Below, piece after piece: positions 21,501-32,514 of a stretch of 64,000 nt of DNA. Each line of letters opens with the position of its first letter. The first letter of the stretch is position 1. Position numbers and translations under genes: made by a program. The stretch is from Aurelia coerulea (Eukaryota > Cnidaria > Scyphozoa > Semaeostomeae > Ulmaridae). The stretch lies in the NCBI GenBank assembly GCA_039566865.1, contig CM076961.1:13291501-13355500 (forward strand). Reading direction: 5' to 3'. Below the pieces are notes generated by a model, which saw only the letters and a program-made list of their open reading frames with translations, did no database searches and had not been told where the DNA came from.

Positions 21501-24500
21501 CAAGTGGTATTATCAGGTCAACATCACTTCCCATTGTTATGCTACCTTTCAAATGATAAATTCAATCGGTCACTTAATACATTAGTTAAAAACAGGTTCC
21601 TTAATGAGACCTCGCATGGGAGTCTTGCAACGTGATGAAATCTTTAAGCAAGCCCCTTCAGCATTTTAGCCTTGCCAAAGTTACAGGTGCAAGTGGTATT
21701 ATCAGGTCAATTTCACTTCCCATTGTTATGTTACCTTTCAAATGATAAATTCAATCGGTCACTTAATACATTAGTTAAAAAGAGGTTCCTTCATGAGACC
21801 TCGTATGGGAGTCTTGCAACGTGATGAAATCTTTAAGCAAGCCCCTTCAGCATTTTAGCGTTGCCAAAGTTACAGGTACAAGTGGTATTATCAGGTCAAC
21901 ATCACTTCCCATTGTTATGTTACCTTTCAAATGATAAATTCAATCGGTCACTTAATACATTAGTTAAAAAGAGGTTCCTTCGTGAGACCTCGTATGGGAG
22001 TCTTGCAACGTGATGAAATCTTTAAGCAAGCCCCTTCAGCATTTTAGCGTTGCCAAAGTTACAGGTACAAGTGGTATTATCAGGTCAATTTCACTTCCCA
22101 TTGTTATGTTACCTTTCAAATTAACTTTATGATAATGGTACATCTTACAAGCAACAGCTTGTGAGTCTTGTGATTTTACCGTGAAGCAGCAGTAGCAGCA
22201 GGTGATTAAATACAAGACAAAAGATTTTTTCTACAAAGCTATTACCTTGAAAATCTTCTCTGGGAATTTCTCCGCCACCTCCTCAATATCCATACCACCT
22301 TCAGGGCTTGCAACAACAACTGGACCATTTGAATCTCTGTCCATCAAAATAGCCAGGTACGTTTCTCTTGCAATGTCTAGTGCTTGAGCGACCATGATCT
22401 ACGAAAAATGAGATATCTCTTTGGTCTTCTCCAAAAAACAAACAAACGACTGTTAATTTCTCTTAGTTCTCTTGATTTTATCAAACCTCAAAAGCTAACT
22501 TAAACATTTCCTCCCAGCCACAAACAGTTCTTCCTGCAAAAGATTCTTCTTTTAAAACGAACTTCAACAAAATAGATTTTGAACAATTTATATTCAAAGA
22601 TATCTGGCCTAAACTGCTTCGTCATAAAAGTATTGTCCTTTTGATAAAAAATATTTACCTTATTGACTGGTACGCCATCAGCTGGTGTCTGCTTTGTGAC
22701 AAGGTTGTAGCCAAGCATTCCTCTTGCCATGTCTTCAACATCATTTGGGCTGATGGGAAGAAACAAAGACGAAACAAAAATCACAGAATTGTCTTGATTA
22801 TAACATGAGTCCCTAGTTTCCTTAGGAATCTTCCCAATGGATCAGTTGTTTTAGCCAAATAAGAGTAAATTTCATCTGCAGTTCATATATCGGATATTGC
22901 AATTTTAAAAATCAGTTATTTAACAAGTGAATCCGGCTGTTCAGCGAGAAAGACATGAACATCAATTTAAAAGATCCAATTTTTCTGGATATTTAATAAA
23001 AACATTAGACATTTCATCTTTTTTGGCTACACATGAATCTCTCCACCCACTCAACTATATGGTGGAAAACACCCAGAACTGGTAGCGGTGCCTTGAGCGA
23101 TGGGGACTCAGGGTGGGGAGCAGTGCCGCGAATGGTTGTTTTCATTGTTGTTCTCTCGGCCATGGTTCTGATTGTTTACAATTATCACCTATTTTGGCTT
23201 GACATCCAATGTGAAACTGGCTCAAGTAGTTATTCGTCAAAAGGTCTTTATATTCAGCATTTTTTGTGTAATTTAGGTATATTTTAGGTATGTTAATCCT
23301 AGGGGGTAGTCTTGATGTTGTGCTCTTCCTGGTACCGTCCTTGTGGTGTGGTATAGTAGCTTGTAGGTACTGTCTTAAGTAATATGTTATTGCAAACTAC
23401 GGCTATTACATGAGGTCTGACTGCGTCAAAAGTTAACCAATCAATTAAGACAGTCCCTTGTTCAACTGCAAGATCTCCCACTCAATTTAATCTTCATTGG
23501 CATGTTTGTTATTTTGTATCTGATTTGGACAAAAAGTGTCTCAAACTGAAATAACAGCTTCTTTAAAACAGAGACATCAATACATTAGTTACAAAAATTT
23601 CAAATGCGAACACTTTTGAGCATTTCACATGTCTAATATACAGGGTGTCCCAAAAAACATGTGGGCCGTTTGAGTGGCTTCTGCAGAGCCGCCATAAATC
23701 CAATTGTTCTGTTTTTAAGATTCTTGACAGAAGAGACTTTAAATTAAAGATTGACACCGAGTTTGAGTAAATCCGATCCCTAGTTGCTGATTTATGGAGC
23801 AAGAAAGCCAAAATTATTGGCTGCCTCAAAACCAGAGGATTCATTATTTTCCATTGCGTTAAAATCAACGATATTTATCGAAAAAAACACACCTAGCCCT
23901 GTTTTCTGATGTTCATAAGTGAGACAGATAGTCATAAATTGAATTTTGTGACAACCAAGAATATTGGACATATCTAGGGTTGCTAGGAATGGAAATGTGC
24001 AACACAAATGCTTCAGGCCATGCCATGCATCCATCAGATATTTTTATTTCAAAAGTGATAAAGTCGTTTCAAACCAACAATACTGCGTTCAGCATGGTGC
24101 TTGGTCGATATTCTTGAAGAATATGGTCATTGATTACTCCCAAATACGTCTCCTGGCATAACTGTAAAGTTTAAGTCAATTTAATGCTAAAATTCAAGAT
24201 ATAAGGTTAAGTACGGAGACAAAATCCTCTGGTTTCGAAGCAACCGATGATTGCGACTTTCTTTCTCAATAAATCAGCAACCACTTGTCAGATTTACTCA
24301 AATTCGATGCCAAACTCTAAGTTGAAATTTCTTCTATTCACAAACCTAAAAAACAGGAAATTTAGATTTATTGCTCCTCCACAATAGCCATTCAAACGGC
24401 GCACATGTTTTTTGGGACACCCTGTATATATACACCTTAGTGTCCAAAATCTTTCAGTCCGAAAACATTATTAACTGTTCAAATGCTCTGCAATGCAGGA

Positions 24501-27500
24501 AATCAAAAGTCTGCATTTTAATGTTTACAAATGCATGTCCTCCTCGGAAAAAAATTTCATGGAAAAGGAATGGGTTGGGGCACTGAGTAAAGCAGCATTT
24601 TTGTCCTTCAACTGTAAGTTCATTTCTGCAATCAGTTTCATCATTCTCGACTTTATTAGTGGACATTCTGAAAAGGACCACATTTGAAAACTTGTAATAG
24701 AACATGATTAAAGCAAATACACAGAGATAAAAGTGAAGTCATCTAGCACTGTATAAAGCATGACGAACATGCCCAAGGCAATCTGTTTTTTCTCTAATTA
24801 GCCAATGTATACCCAACTAAACAATGTATACCCATATGCATTGAAATCATCAGATACAATGGGCTAATTCTAGACTTGCCACACGTAGCTACAGTATAAA
24901 CGCTTTTATTTACTTCAAAAGCTGCTTAAAAGCGAAAAATATTTTCATTAAATTTTTCAAGGTGGCTGAATATAATTTCAAGATGGTGGCATAGTGTCAT
25001 TATTCAACTATCTTTCACACTCAGTCAATTGGAAATGTGACAATTTCTGCTGCTGCGTTTGCCTGAATTTCTAGTTCATGCAGATTCAAATTCTCACACT
25101 AATTTTCGTGACAATAGCTGCTTGTTTGTGTGAAAACGCTACAGGTGCCTTACAGGAAAAGTCGTGGGTTAATATGATTTATGATAAAATGGTAGATTAT
25201 ACTGCTATGAATGGTTTATCATACTTTTTCCAGCAATAGCTATTATTACCTTTCTTGTAAAAAACACATTGAAATAAGCGACTTGCGCATAGTGACATCT
25301 TCACATGTAAAGACTTCTCCCAGCTCTTTGAGCGTGATGATGTCACTACGCACCAATCATTTATTTAAATGTGTTATTCCCAAGAGAAAAGAAAAAAAAT
25401 GGTGGAAAAAAGTAGAATGCACCATTATAACAGCATAATATTGTAATTTTATCATCAAGCATACCATCACCAGACTTTTCCATTACATAATCGTTTTATG
25501 AAAGTTAAAGAGATGCAGTAAACAATGCATAAAACATACTCTTCGGTTAAATGCACTCCTCCTTTCATTCCACTTGAAAAAGTGCCTTTTCCTCTGCCAC
25601 CTGCCAAAATTTGGGCTTTGATTACCAGCTCCTTCACACCTTGAACTGAAAAAGGAAGAGCCTTTGTTAAACCTTTGTCAGGACATATTGAAGACTGGAA
25701 ATGCATCTAAAGGCAGTATGTCCTGTTAATATGCAAGTTGAACAAAATTATAAAGTATATCAAATAACATCTTTCAAGCCATGAAAAAAGTTTCAAGGAG
25801 TGCCTGCTTAAGTAGGTAAACAAATGTACAGTACGAACTGCATGCAATGAAGGAATCTCTAGTCTCAAAAATGTTGTTCTACCAGGTGTCCCAAAAAAAG
25901 TTCCGACATTTGATTGAATATAGAGGAAAAACCATTGAATCTGGAAGTTTCTATCCACCCTAGTTACATGCTTGACATTTCAACTTACAGTTTGCCATAT
26001 CGTTGGAAGAAATTAATAAGCTGAAAATGGAGCCAAGAGCTTTTAGAGACATTTGTACACCTTCCTGCATAATTGCGGTGAAGGAGGAATCTCCAGGTGA
26101 GGAACACAAAAACTGGATTGATTCTTTCGTTCATTACCTTGTTTATGAGCAAGAATTCTGCTCATTTAGCATATTTGTAGTTATGTCTGAAAATCGAATC
26201 GAATAGGTCTCAGGGTAAAAAACTAAGCAAGTACTTTGCCACTCACTTCAAGCTGCACAAAGCCAGAAAAATGCACTTTTGCCTAGTACGGCAGGATCAA
26301 ACAAAGGAGTTAAAACAATTTTTTAGTTGAAGAAAACACATGTTGTACCACTCCATGAAACCGTGAAGCAGCAAATTCACATTTGAAATTCCCAGTTTAT
26401 ATAATGCAACAACATCAGCAAACCTTTTTCGCAGAGGGACCTCTTTGACTTAATTCTTCACACCTTAAGTCTATTTTCCAGTTTGCAGAATTTCAGAGCT
26501 TACGCAATCAAAAATCATGCAATCTGGATTCTATTCATTTACAAAGTGACATCTTCTCTTGCAAATAAAAGGATTTCAGACCGCTTGCAAAATTCCACTA
26601 ACTGTGACTAGAAACTGGCCTTACTTTGAATATGCTCAATGAGTGGAAATCTTCCTCGTCATCAAGGTACTGAGCAAATTGTCAACCCAATTTTTGGGTT
26701 GGTCATCCAGGGAGTCCCCTTTCGCCATCTGAAGCAGGAAAGCGTACAAACCTCTCTGGTTTTGTTTTCAACATAAAAGTGAAATGTTAGAGGTCATAGC
26801 TTCATTTTCAGATTACCAATTCCCATGATATGCCAAACTGTAAGTTGAAATGCCTTGCATGTAACATGAATGAATAAAAACTGCCAGATTCAGAACTTTT
26901 CTCAACTTTCAATCTAACGTCAGAACTTTTATTGGGACAACCGGTATCTTCACTCTGGAGAATAGGCTACATTTAAATTGTCAAACCTCCCTGGCTACAG
27001 CCACAGTTAACTTTTTTATTGATTTACTGCTTTTCATCAAAGGAAACAAATACATTAGCTGGGTGATAATCTGCTTTTAAAAGATAAAGGCCCCAAAAAA
27101 CCTTTATTATTTCAAAACCATCAAAATTTTTACTTTTCATTATTTCCTTGGTTACATTTGCTCAAAAATTGAACTCTAAACTATTTTCTTGCATGTCATC
27201 AAACATTCACAAGGTCAATAACCATGCTGCTAGAAGTGACTCACTCAAATAATGTGCTGAATCTAATGCTTCCTTGACTGTTTCTGCCACTTCAAATCTT
27301 TGAATATTTATTCCATATCTTGCCATCAACTTTTTGCTTTGGTATTCTTGCAAATTAAGAAATCTTTTCTGGCCAACACCAACCATCCCAAGCTACAATG
27401 AAATAAACACAACTGAATAAACTTGGCAAGCCAGTAACAGGAAGAAAAAGTAGAAGTAAAAAATTATAAGGCCTCTCACACATTCAAATTTTCCCCTTAT

Positions 27501-28652
27501 GACATCACTTGAATATTTCCGTTTACACAACAGACAGAGTTTCCTCTAACTATTTAACAACCTGCCTGGTCTTTGATTTTATGCTTGAATGATTTGCGCC
27601 CCTGCGAAGCAAAAGCAGCAAATTATTAAAATCCAGTTGCTCTGGAATACTCAAACATTCGAGTACATGATATATCAGACTGTCAAGGCATTTACTGCTC
27701 TGCTGTAGCCTTTATTAAATGAACGGTGGCGTGTCCAAGCAGCAACTGCTAGTTTACCAATCTAAAAAGACTTTACGATAAAGCTTGCTATTCCATGATA
27801 TGCAAAAGAAGCTGTAAGTAGTACACAAAAACAAGACATTCATGTACATAGCTCAAAGGTTTTAAAAGTTACAAATGAAAGGCTTCCACAAAGTTTTGTT
27901 AACCAGGCAGGGTGCAAATTTTTGGATAGTTACATCCCTTGCTTGTACACAGTTAACCATGGAGATTCAAATTTAACTTGGGTAAATTTTCAATTTTGAT
28001 TGGAACTGTCATTTTTGATGATATCAATAAATGTCAGTTTTATAAATAATGTCACTGTAAAGGCCAGTTTCCAGTCAGTGGAATTTTCCGCATGGGCGGA
28101 ATTTTATACGATAAAAAGTAATTCAACGCTAAATTTCTATTCAATTACAGAGCGACATTTTCTCTTGTAAACAAAAGAATTTCCGTCTGCTCGGAAAATT
28201 CCACTGACTGGAAATTCGCATTAACTCTTTGTCTAACATGTTCAAAAATATCATAGTTAGACAGCATTTGATAAGACCTTTAGATTGGTATATAATGTTT
28301 TATTTTGACAAAATTAAAAAAAAATTCATGATGTCATTGATCCAATGAGATCTTAGAATTATTTCATGTCAAATTATTACATTGACTATAGCTAAATCAT
28401 ACATGCAGATTCTGAATCTGCGGTTCAGCATTTGATTGGACCTTTTTTCATAACATCAATCGGACAGGGTTTAATTTGAGTCCCACCAACATATACAACA
28501 ATACAGCATCATGACAAAGGGTTGCAAACTTGATTAATTCATCATAGCTGCTTCTGCAATACCCCCCCCCTAGTACATGGTTCTGAACAACACAACTTTA
28601 CCTTCACCTTCATACAGCCATATGATATGCCACTGATGAACCTGCCAACCAT
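15481..28652 (-). CDS. SUCLG2: Succinyl-CoA ligase [GDP-forming] subunit beta, mitochondrial
   Basis: Ten exons on the minus strand (28652-28602, 27392-27245, 25645-25540, 22749-22659, 22398-22246, 19104-18918, 17886-17725, 16633-16491, 16072-15952, 15590-15481) join in phase into 423 codons plus TAA, against about 430 residues in the mammalian protein. The enzyme couples succinyl-CoA cleavage to GTP formation in the mitochondrial matrix, paired with the alpha subunit SUCLG1 (not in the window). Visible features: an Arg/Lys-containing, acid-free leader before [15 protein letters not shown]-grasp lysine/glycine segment [12 protein letters not shown] (from residue 76); Mg-nucleotide residues Asn236 (NPFGE) and Asp250 ([10 protein letters not shown]), 14 apart as in bacterial Suc[22 protein letters not shown]. 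Gln48 in NIQRF occupies the site recalled as contacting guanine in mammalian SUCLG2, where SUCLA2 has Pro. Start: ATG with an in-frame TAA four codons upstream. Intron 6 is GC-AG; intron 5 holds a satellite array. Confidence 0.95.
15952..16072 (-). CDS. SUCLG2: SUCLG2 exon 9
   Basis: Residues 348-387, [20 protein letters not shown] to [10 protein letters not shown]. The VKAI...IVDCA pattern is closer to SUCLG2 than to SUCLA2. Acceptor TTTTTTCAG, donor CGAAG/GTAATG. Confidence 0.95.
16491..16633 (-). CDS. SUCLG2: SUCLG2 exon 8
   Basis: Residues 300-347, [19 protein letters not shown] to [11 protein letters not shown]. Acceptor TTTCTAG, donor AACAGG/GTGAGA, phase 0. Confidence 0.95.
17060..17350. 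repeat. Partial copy of palindromic repeat shared with 41.2-41.7 kb
   Basis: In SUCLG2 intron 7. The stretch with CGAGCTAGCTACCTGGGTTT and GATCGCTAATCGCTTTGAAT matches both arms of the element at 41240-41702. Dispersed family, no coding capacity seen. Confidence 0.65.
17725..17886 (-). CDS. SUCLG2: SUCLG2 exon 7
   Basis: Residues 246-299, [19 protein letters not shown] to [12 protein letters not shown]. Acceptor TCTTGTAG, donor TCTAG/GTAAGC. Carries Mg-ligand Asp250. Confidence 0.95.
18918..19104 (-). CDS. SUCLG2: SUCLG2 exon 6, followed by a GC donor
   Basis: Residues 184-245, [15 protein letters not shown] to [13 protein letters not shown]. Acceptor TTTAACAG. The donor is CCAAG/GCAAGT: a GC-AG intron. 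The next in-line GT (GGCAA/GTACCG) would break the frame, so the GC site is required. Confidence 0.93.
19297..22120. repeat. 189-bp satellite array, 15 copies, SUCLG2 intron 5
   Basis: The unit repeats every 189 bp (for example GCAACGTGATGAAATC at 19359, 19548, 19737). Copies are highly similar and differ at a few recurrent sites: CTTCATGAG, CTTAATGAG or CTTCGTGAG; TCGCATGG or TCGTATGG; AAAGAGG or AAACAGG; TAGCG or TAGCC. Each unit has a small palindrome GAGGTTCC...GAGACCTC. The array makes up most of intron 5 and ends about 125 bases before exon 5. Confidence 0.96.
22246..22398 (-). CDS. SUCLG2: SUCLG2 exon 5
   Basis: Residues 133-183, from [20 protein letters not shown] to EKFPEKIFK. Acceptor TCGTAG, donor TTCAAG/GTAATA, phase 0 both sides, 51 codons. 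Confidence 0.95.
22659..22749 (-). CDS. SUCLG2: SUCLG2 exon 4
   Basis: Residues 102-132: [20 protein letters not shown] then [10 protein letters not shown]. Acceptor CCATCAG, donor AATAAG/GTAAAT, phase 0. Confidence 0.94.
23641..24424. mobile_element. TA-flanked MITE, GGGTGTCCC family, 784 bp
   Basis: Ends CAGGGTGTCCCAAAAAACAT and ATGTTTTTTGGGACACCCTG are near-perfect inverted repeats, with TA on each side. Further inverted similarity inside (GAGTGGCT / AGCCATTC). SUCLG2 intron 3. Confidence 0.85.
25540..25645 (-). CDS. SUCLG2: SUCLG2 exon 3
   Basis: Residues 67-101 with the ATP-grasp segment [17 protein letters not shown] and GGVHLTE. Acceptor TTTTTCAG, donor AAGA/GTATGT, phase 2. Confidence 0.95.
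25882..26944. mobile_element. TA-flanked MITE, GGTGTCCC family, 1063 bp
   Basis: Left end CCAGGTGTCCCAAAAAAAGT, right end CTTTTATTGGGACAACCGG, flanking TA on both sides. Inside lies a decayed copy (about 26460-26620) of the hairpin family at 28060-28215. SUCLG2 intron 2. Confidence 0.75.
27245..27392 (-). CDS. SUCLG2: SUCLG2 exon 2
   Basis: Residues 18-66. Acceptor TTGTAG at 27393-27398, donor TTGA/GTGAGT. Contains the mature N terminus [12 protein letters not shown] and the nucleotide-specificity Gln48. Ends phase 1. Confidence 0.93.
28060..28215. repeat. Short palindromic MITE
   Basis: Arms CCAGTCAGTGGAATTTTCCG and CGGAAAATTCCACTGACTGG are exact reverse complements around about 110 bases. 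SUCLG2 intron 1. Confidence 0.8.
28602..28652 (-). CDS. SUCLG2: SUCLG2 exon 1 (leader)
   Basis: Encodes the 17-residue leader [17 protein letters not shown]: no acidic residue, two Lys, one Arg, as expected of a mitochondrial targeting peptide. Donor GTGAAG/GTAAAG, phase 0, which matches exon 2. This short exon is the least certain of the ten since it rests on phase, ATG context and an upstream in-frame stop. Confidence 0.7.
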
Positions 28653-29642
28653 TCTTTCAGTTTAATAGGCACTCTCTTTTTGAAATTTGCCCAACTTGCA
28701 TGTTGCAGATGGTTACTCTTTGTCAAGACTGATAAGTTTGCAAAATGCACATATGGAAAGGCCTGGCTATTGTTTTAATTCAGTCTTCGTTATACATGAA
28801 ATCACCCACTCCCTGCACTTACAGTATCTGCCTCTACAACTCACTGTTTTCTTCTTTCCTCAACCATGGCATCAAAGCTTGCGGCCCTACTTTTGAGTCC
28901 TACCTTAATCCACTATTTTTGACTACAGAAAAAGTTATAGGCCGACAGCTTCCTCCACGCCAATCTTCCAGTCTCTAGAAAATTCTCAAATTCAAGGATA
29001 CTTTTGCACCAAAATATTCTGACTTTTGTCTATAAAGCAATCAATCAATAAGCAATCAACTTCCTTACTTTCACAATTATTTCCACCCTGACGCAACTAT
29101 ACATAAGATTGGAACTGGTCAGGCAACCTGAGGTGATCTCTTCAAATCTCCTAAAAATACTTATCTGTATGGTCTTCAAACAATTCAATATTTTGGTTCT
29201 ACACTTTCGCACGCTCTTCCCCTATTCCCCCCGTTTTGCTACCAGTAATTGCAATTTTTCGGTCTAAACTGAAAACCTACATCATTGACTTGTATATATA
29301 ACTGTTTTTTGGCAAATTTTCCTACGAGTCTTTCTCATTATTCTTACTGGTCTCTTGTTGTGAAATGTCTGGTAATGTTTTTGATTTAATTTCCATTAAA
29401 ATATGTTAATAGTTTTATTTGCTTTTATGGGGGGCCCTCTCTATCGATTAGTTAACCTATTTAGAGAGCTCCTCCTTAATCAATCAGTCAGATACAATCC
29501 TGTAAAGTTAATTTTTCTGTAATTTTCAATCTAAATTTATTTTTGGCTGTGCGGTATTTTGTAAGTAATTAGCTGTAACGTAGAGTACCAGCGCCCTGGC
29601 TGGACCCCTCTTCAGAAAAAGAAGATTTTCCACCACATCAAA

Positions 29643-29800
29643 GAAGTTTTGGAGAGGAACTCACCTTGAATAAGCTTCTCAACTCGTGCTACAAACCTCA
29701 CAGTGAGATCTGCATCATACGTTTCCTTTTTGTCATGCTGGAACCACACAAATACGGACATGTCTTGAACGACTAAATTTTAGGCTGTAGCACCCTCGAC
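29643..29800 (-). other. Possible 5' non-coding exon upstream of SUCLG2
   Basis: On the minus strand a strong donor (TTCAAG/GTGAGTT, exon end about 29665) ends an open stretch beginning with ATG at about 29763 and preceded by an in-frame TAA. The 33-codon frame starts MSVFVWFQHDKKETYD and resembles no protein I know. Its phase (1) does not fit SUCLG2 exon 2 (phase 0), so if real it is either an untranslated first exon of SUCLG2 or part of an unknown gene. A small CG-rich patch lies at about 29800. Confidence 0.3.
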
Positions 29801-30640
29801 CGACCGCGGCAGAATTGATTGTTTTAGTACATTAAAAACTTTTCAAGCTGTTCACCAGTTCATCAAAGTATCACTTTATTTCCCAGAAGACTGGAAAGTT
29901 ACAAAATAAATTCTAGTTTCATTGAAAATGACTTCTAAATATTGTTGATTTCAATCCCGCTTTTAACCCTCTTATCCTTGACCGTAGTCACCTCTAAAGT
30001 ACATTATGCAGCAACAGCCTACAGAAGTAAAAAATAAAAGGGTTTCATGGTGTGAACACACCTGGGTGCCATTATGTCAGTTACAGTGCTCTTCTGAGAT
30101 GAGCCGTAGGTCTAACAATTTGTGTGTGATTCTTGAAATTTCTTTGGATATGAAACTAGAAGAGTTGGAGGAAACAGTCCTAAAGCAAATTCTATTTCAA
30201 CACTGTTAAGATATATATTGAGAAGCGACACAAAATAGAAATGGTATGTGGAAACAACAAAGGGAAAGTGAATTGTACTTACACCTTCGCTGCAGGTAGG
30301 TCAATTTCAAAAGTTTATTGAATCCCTTAAAAGCAATGCGAAGCACCAAAATTGAAACATATCAAAAAGATGACATCAGCAAACAATTTCCATGCGCTTT
30401 TTGGAAAAGCTAGGCCCAAGCTCCCTTTGCTTTCAAAGTATTATGAAAGGCGCTTGCACAACCCAGAATCCATTAGTGGTCGGACCAGGGTGCTGGTACT
30501 CTTATTTATTCATAGTGTTGTATTCTCTTCAGTATTGTATGGTATCTTGTAAACTGTAGTTGTATAGTAATTATGTAGAATTGTATTTAGAATTGATTGA
30601 TGAATAAAAATGAAACTGAACTGAACTCTGCATGCAACAC
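29801..30640. other. SUCLG2-TMEM243 intergenic, nothing clear
   Basis: Short open frames (30006-30209, 30352-30552 plus) have no recognisable product. A tail at about 30560-30625 resembles a LINE 3' end but is too short to assign. Confidence 0.3.
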
Positions 30641-31743
30641 CCAGGTTGGAAAACTTGCTTTCACTCGCAGCTATGAAACTCTGTCAAATTCGCTGCTCGC
30701 AGCTACAATAACCAATCCTCGCATGCGAGAACAAAAGATCTATTGTTAACTTTGCTTCTCTCGCAGCTTTTTAAATTCTTTTTAAAGTCCATTTGCAGCT
30801 CGCACCTTCAAATTTATTTCACTCGCTACTACGCGTAGGCCGAATCCCAGACCTCACCAAAAGTTTTTTGTGCCTGCGAGCGCAAAATTGCCACAAAAAT
30901 CTGCCTGCAAATTTTTTCAACATATATCATCTAGGATTTAAAATCTTTCTGTGCATCACATGAAGCAAACTTTGATAAAGCGAGGGAACTTTTGGTTCTA
31001 AAAGTTGGATGGTGCCTTATGCAATAAACTTTTATCATAGACAACATATATGAAACTTTGGCTTTGTTTAGGAATACTTCCATTTCAACAATCATTGAAA
31101 CAGTATACAGTCGTTTCTTTGCTTTAAATTAATGAAACTCATCTGGTACACAATGGAGGTCTCCCTCAAATCACAAATTTTTCCATTAATTATAGTTGAA
31201 TTTGAATCAGATCTATTTGTGACCTTTTCATCGCTCTAAAACTTTGAATGCAGTAAAGTCCTTCACTTTATCAAAGTGACATGCAAAATGCCAATTAGTT
31301 TTATTCCCTTTCCCAGATTCCTTCCAATATTGCTTCATACTGTTATCAATGACACTATCCGCATGTTCAATATTTGAGCCGTTTAGCTGCAATATGCTCC
31401 TCTAGACGTCTCAAAAACTCTCGGAAATTATCGTTGCTGGTGACGGGTCTAACTGATAGCTCATTTAACTATAGACAAATCTAACTGGATGCGAGACGTT
31501 CAAAGATTAGCTTGATGTCCAAATCAATTATGGTTTCATTATTCTTAACCTTTCAAATCATTTTAATGCAATATCTTGTTACCCAATTCCTACCAATTGA
31601 TCGTTACAAACTTTAGAAAAGATCATTTTTTAAATAAATGTGCCTGCAGACATTCACTGGATTTAAAAATGTGCCTGCGAGCGGCGCTCGCATGCTTGCG
31701 TACTTTAGCGATGCCTGCAAATCACGCATGTTTTCCAACCTGG
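30641..31743. mobile_element. CCAGGTTGGAAAAC TIR element, 1.1 kb
   Basis: Ends CCAGGTTGGAAAAC and GTTTTCCAACCTGG are exact inverted repeats, flanked by a direct repeat GCAACAC (30634-30640 and again just after the right end). The subterminal region is rich in GCGAG/CTCGC motifs. A 231-bp relative lies at 40342-40572. No coding frame. Confidence 0.75.
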
Positions 31744-31776
31744 CGCAACACAACATAGCAGTCTGGTCCTGTTGTT

Positions 31777-31921
31777 GAGATAAGTAAGATTTTGGAGAAC
31801 CTGAAAAATGTAGGTTTAGGTTTACAAACAACTTGCTAGGAGTCAAGTGTTTATTATAGGAGTCTTGTATTGTAAACCTAAACCTAAACTTGTCATATTC
31901 TCCAAAATCTTACTTATCTCG
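31777..31921. repeat. 145-bp hairpin
   Basis: GAGATAAGTAAGATTTTGGA and its reverse complement TCCAAAATCTTACTTATCTC form the outer arms; inner arms TAGGTTTAGGTTTAC / GTAAACCTAAACCTA extend the stem. Small non-coding inverted repeat. Confidence 0.8.
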
Positions 31922-32369
31922 TAGAAAGCATGTGCATACTATATTTGATTTAAAAGAGACCCCTGATCGATTGTGTTGCAATGCTGATTGTTGCTGGGCT
32001 GGGCCAACAAAAAAAACAATTTAGGCACTCACTTTTGGTTGGCCTACCTTACCTAAAATATGCTATCTTGTGGGGTAAAAGAGCTTTTGTTAGCAGTAAT
32101 ACTGCACAGAATATAAGCTGTTCTGTAAATAATCGACTTATGTGATAATTAGTTACCTGCTTTTTGCACAGAAGGCCATAATTTGCTTGCCTTCCTGTCT
32201 GCAAAGCAAATCTCTTTGCTGCTGCTACGGCCGCCATTTTCCAATGCGTCCACTCCACACGTCCCAATGTTGCTGCGTAGCCCAAATGCTCCTTCGTGGC
32301 AAGTAAGTGAAGGTGGCCCGAGGGCACGGGGTGGCCAAGGAACGTGGTGGACCAGGCCCGTGGTGGACC

Positions 32370-32514
32370 CCATACATACATACATACATACATACATACA
32401 TACATACATACATACATACATACATACATACATACATACATACATACATACATACATACATACATACATACATACATACATACATACATACATACATACA
32501 TACATACATACATA
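32370..32514. repeat. (CATA)n microsatellite
   Basis: About 36 uninterrupted tetranucleotide copies. It abuts the truncated 5' side of the Penelope-like ORF. A second (CATA)n tract borders the retrozyme-like unit at 35776. Confidence 0.98.

Noticed and set aside
23033..23287. 84-codon hydrophobic plus-strand frame in SUCLG2 intron 3
   Set aside because: No recognisable family, no splice context; likely chance.
29664..29763. MSVFVWF frame as the coding first exon of SUCLG2
   Set aside because: Phase 1 does not join exon 2 (phase 0), and the 28602-28652 leader exon fits in phase with a targeting-like peptide.
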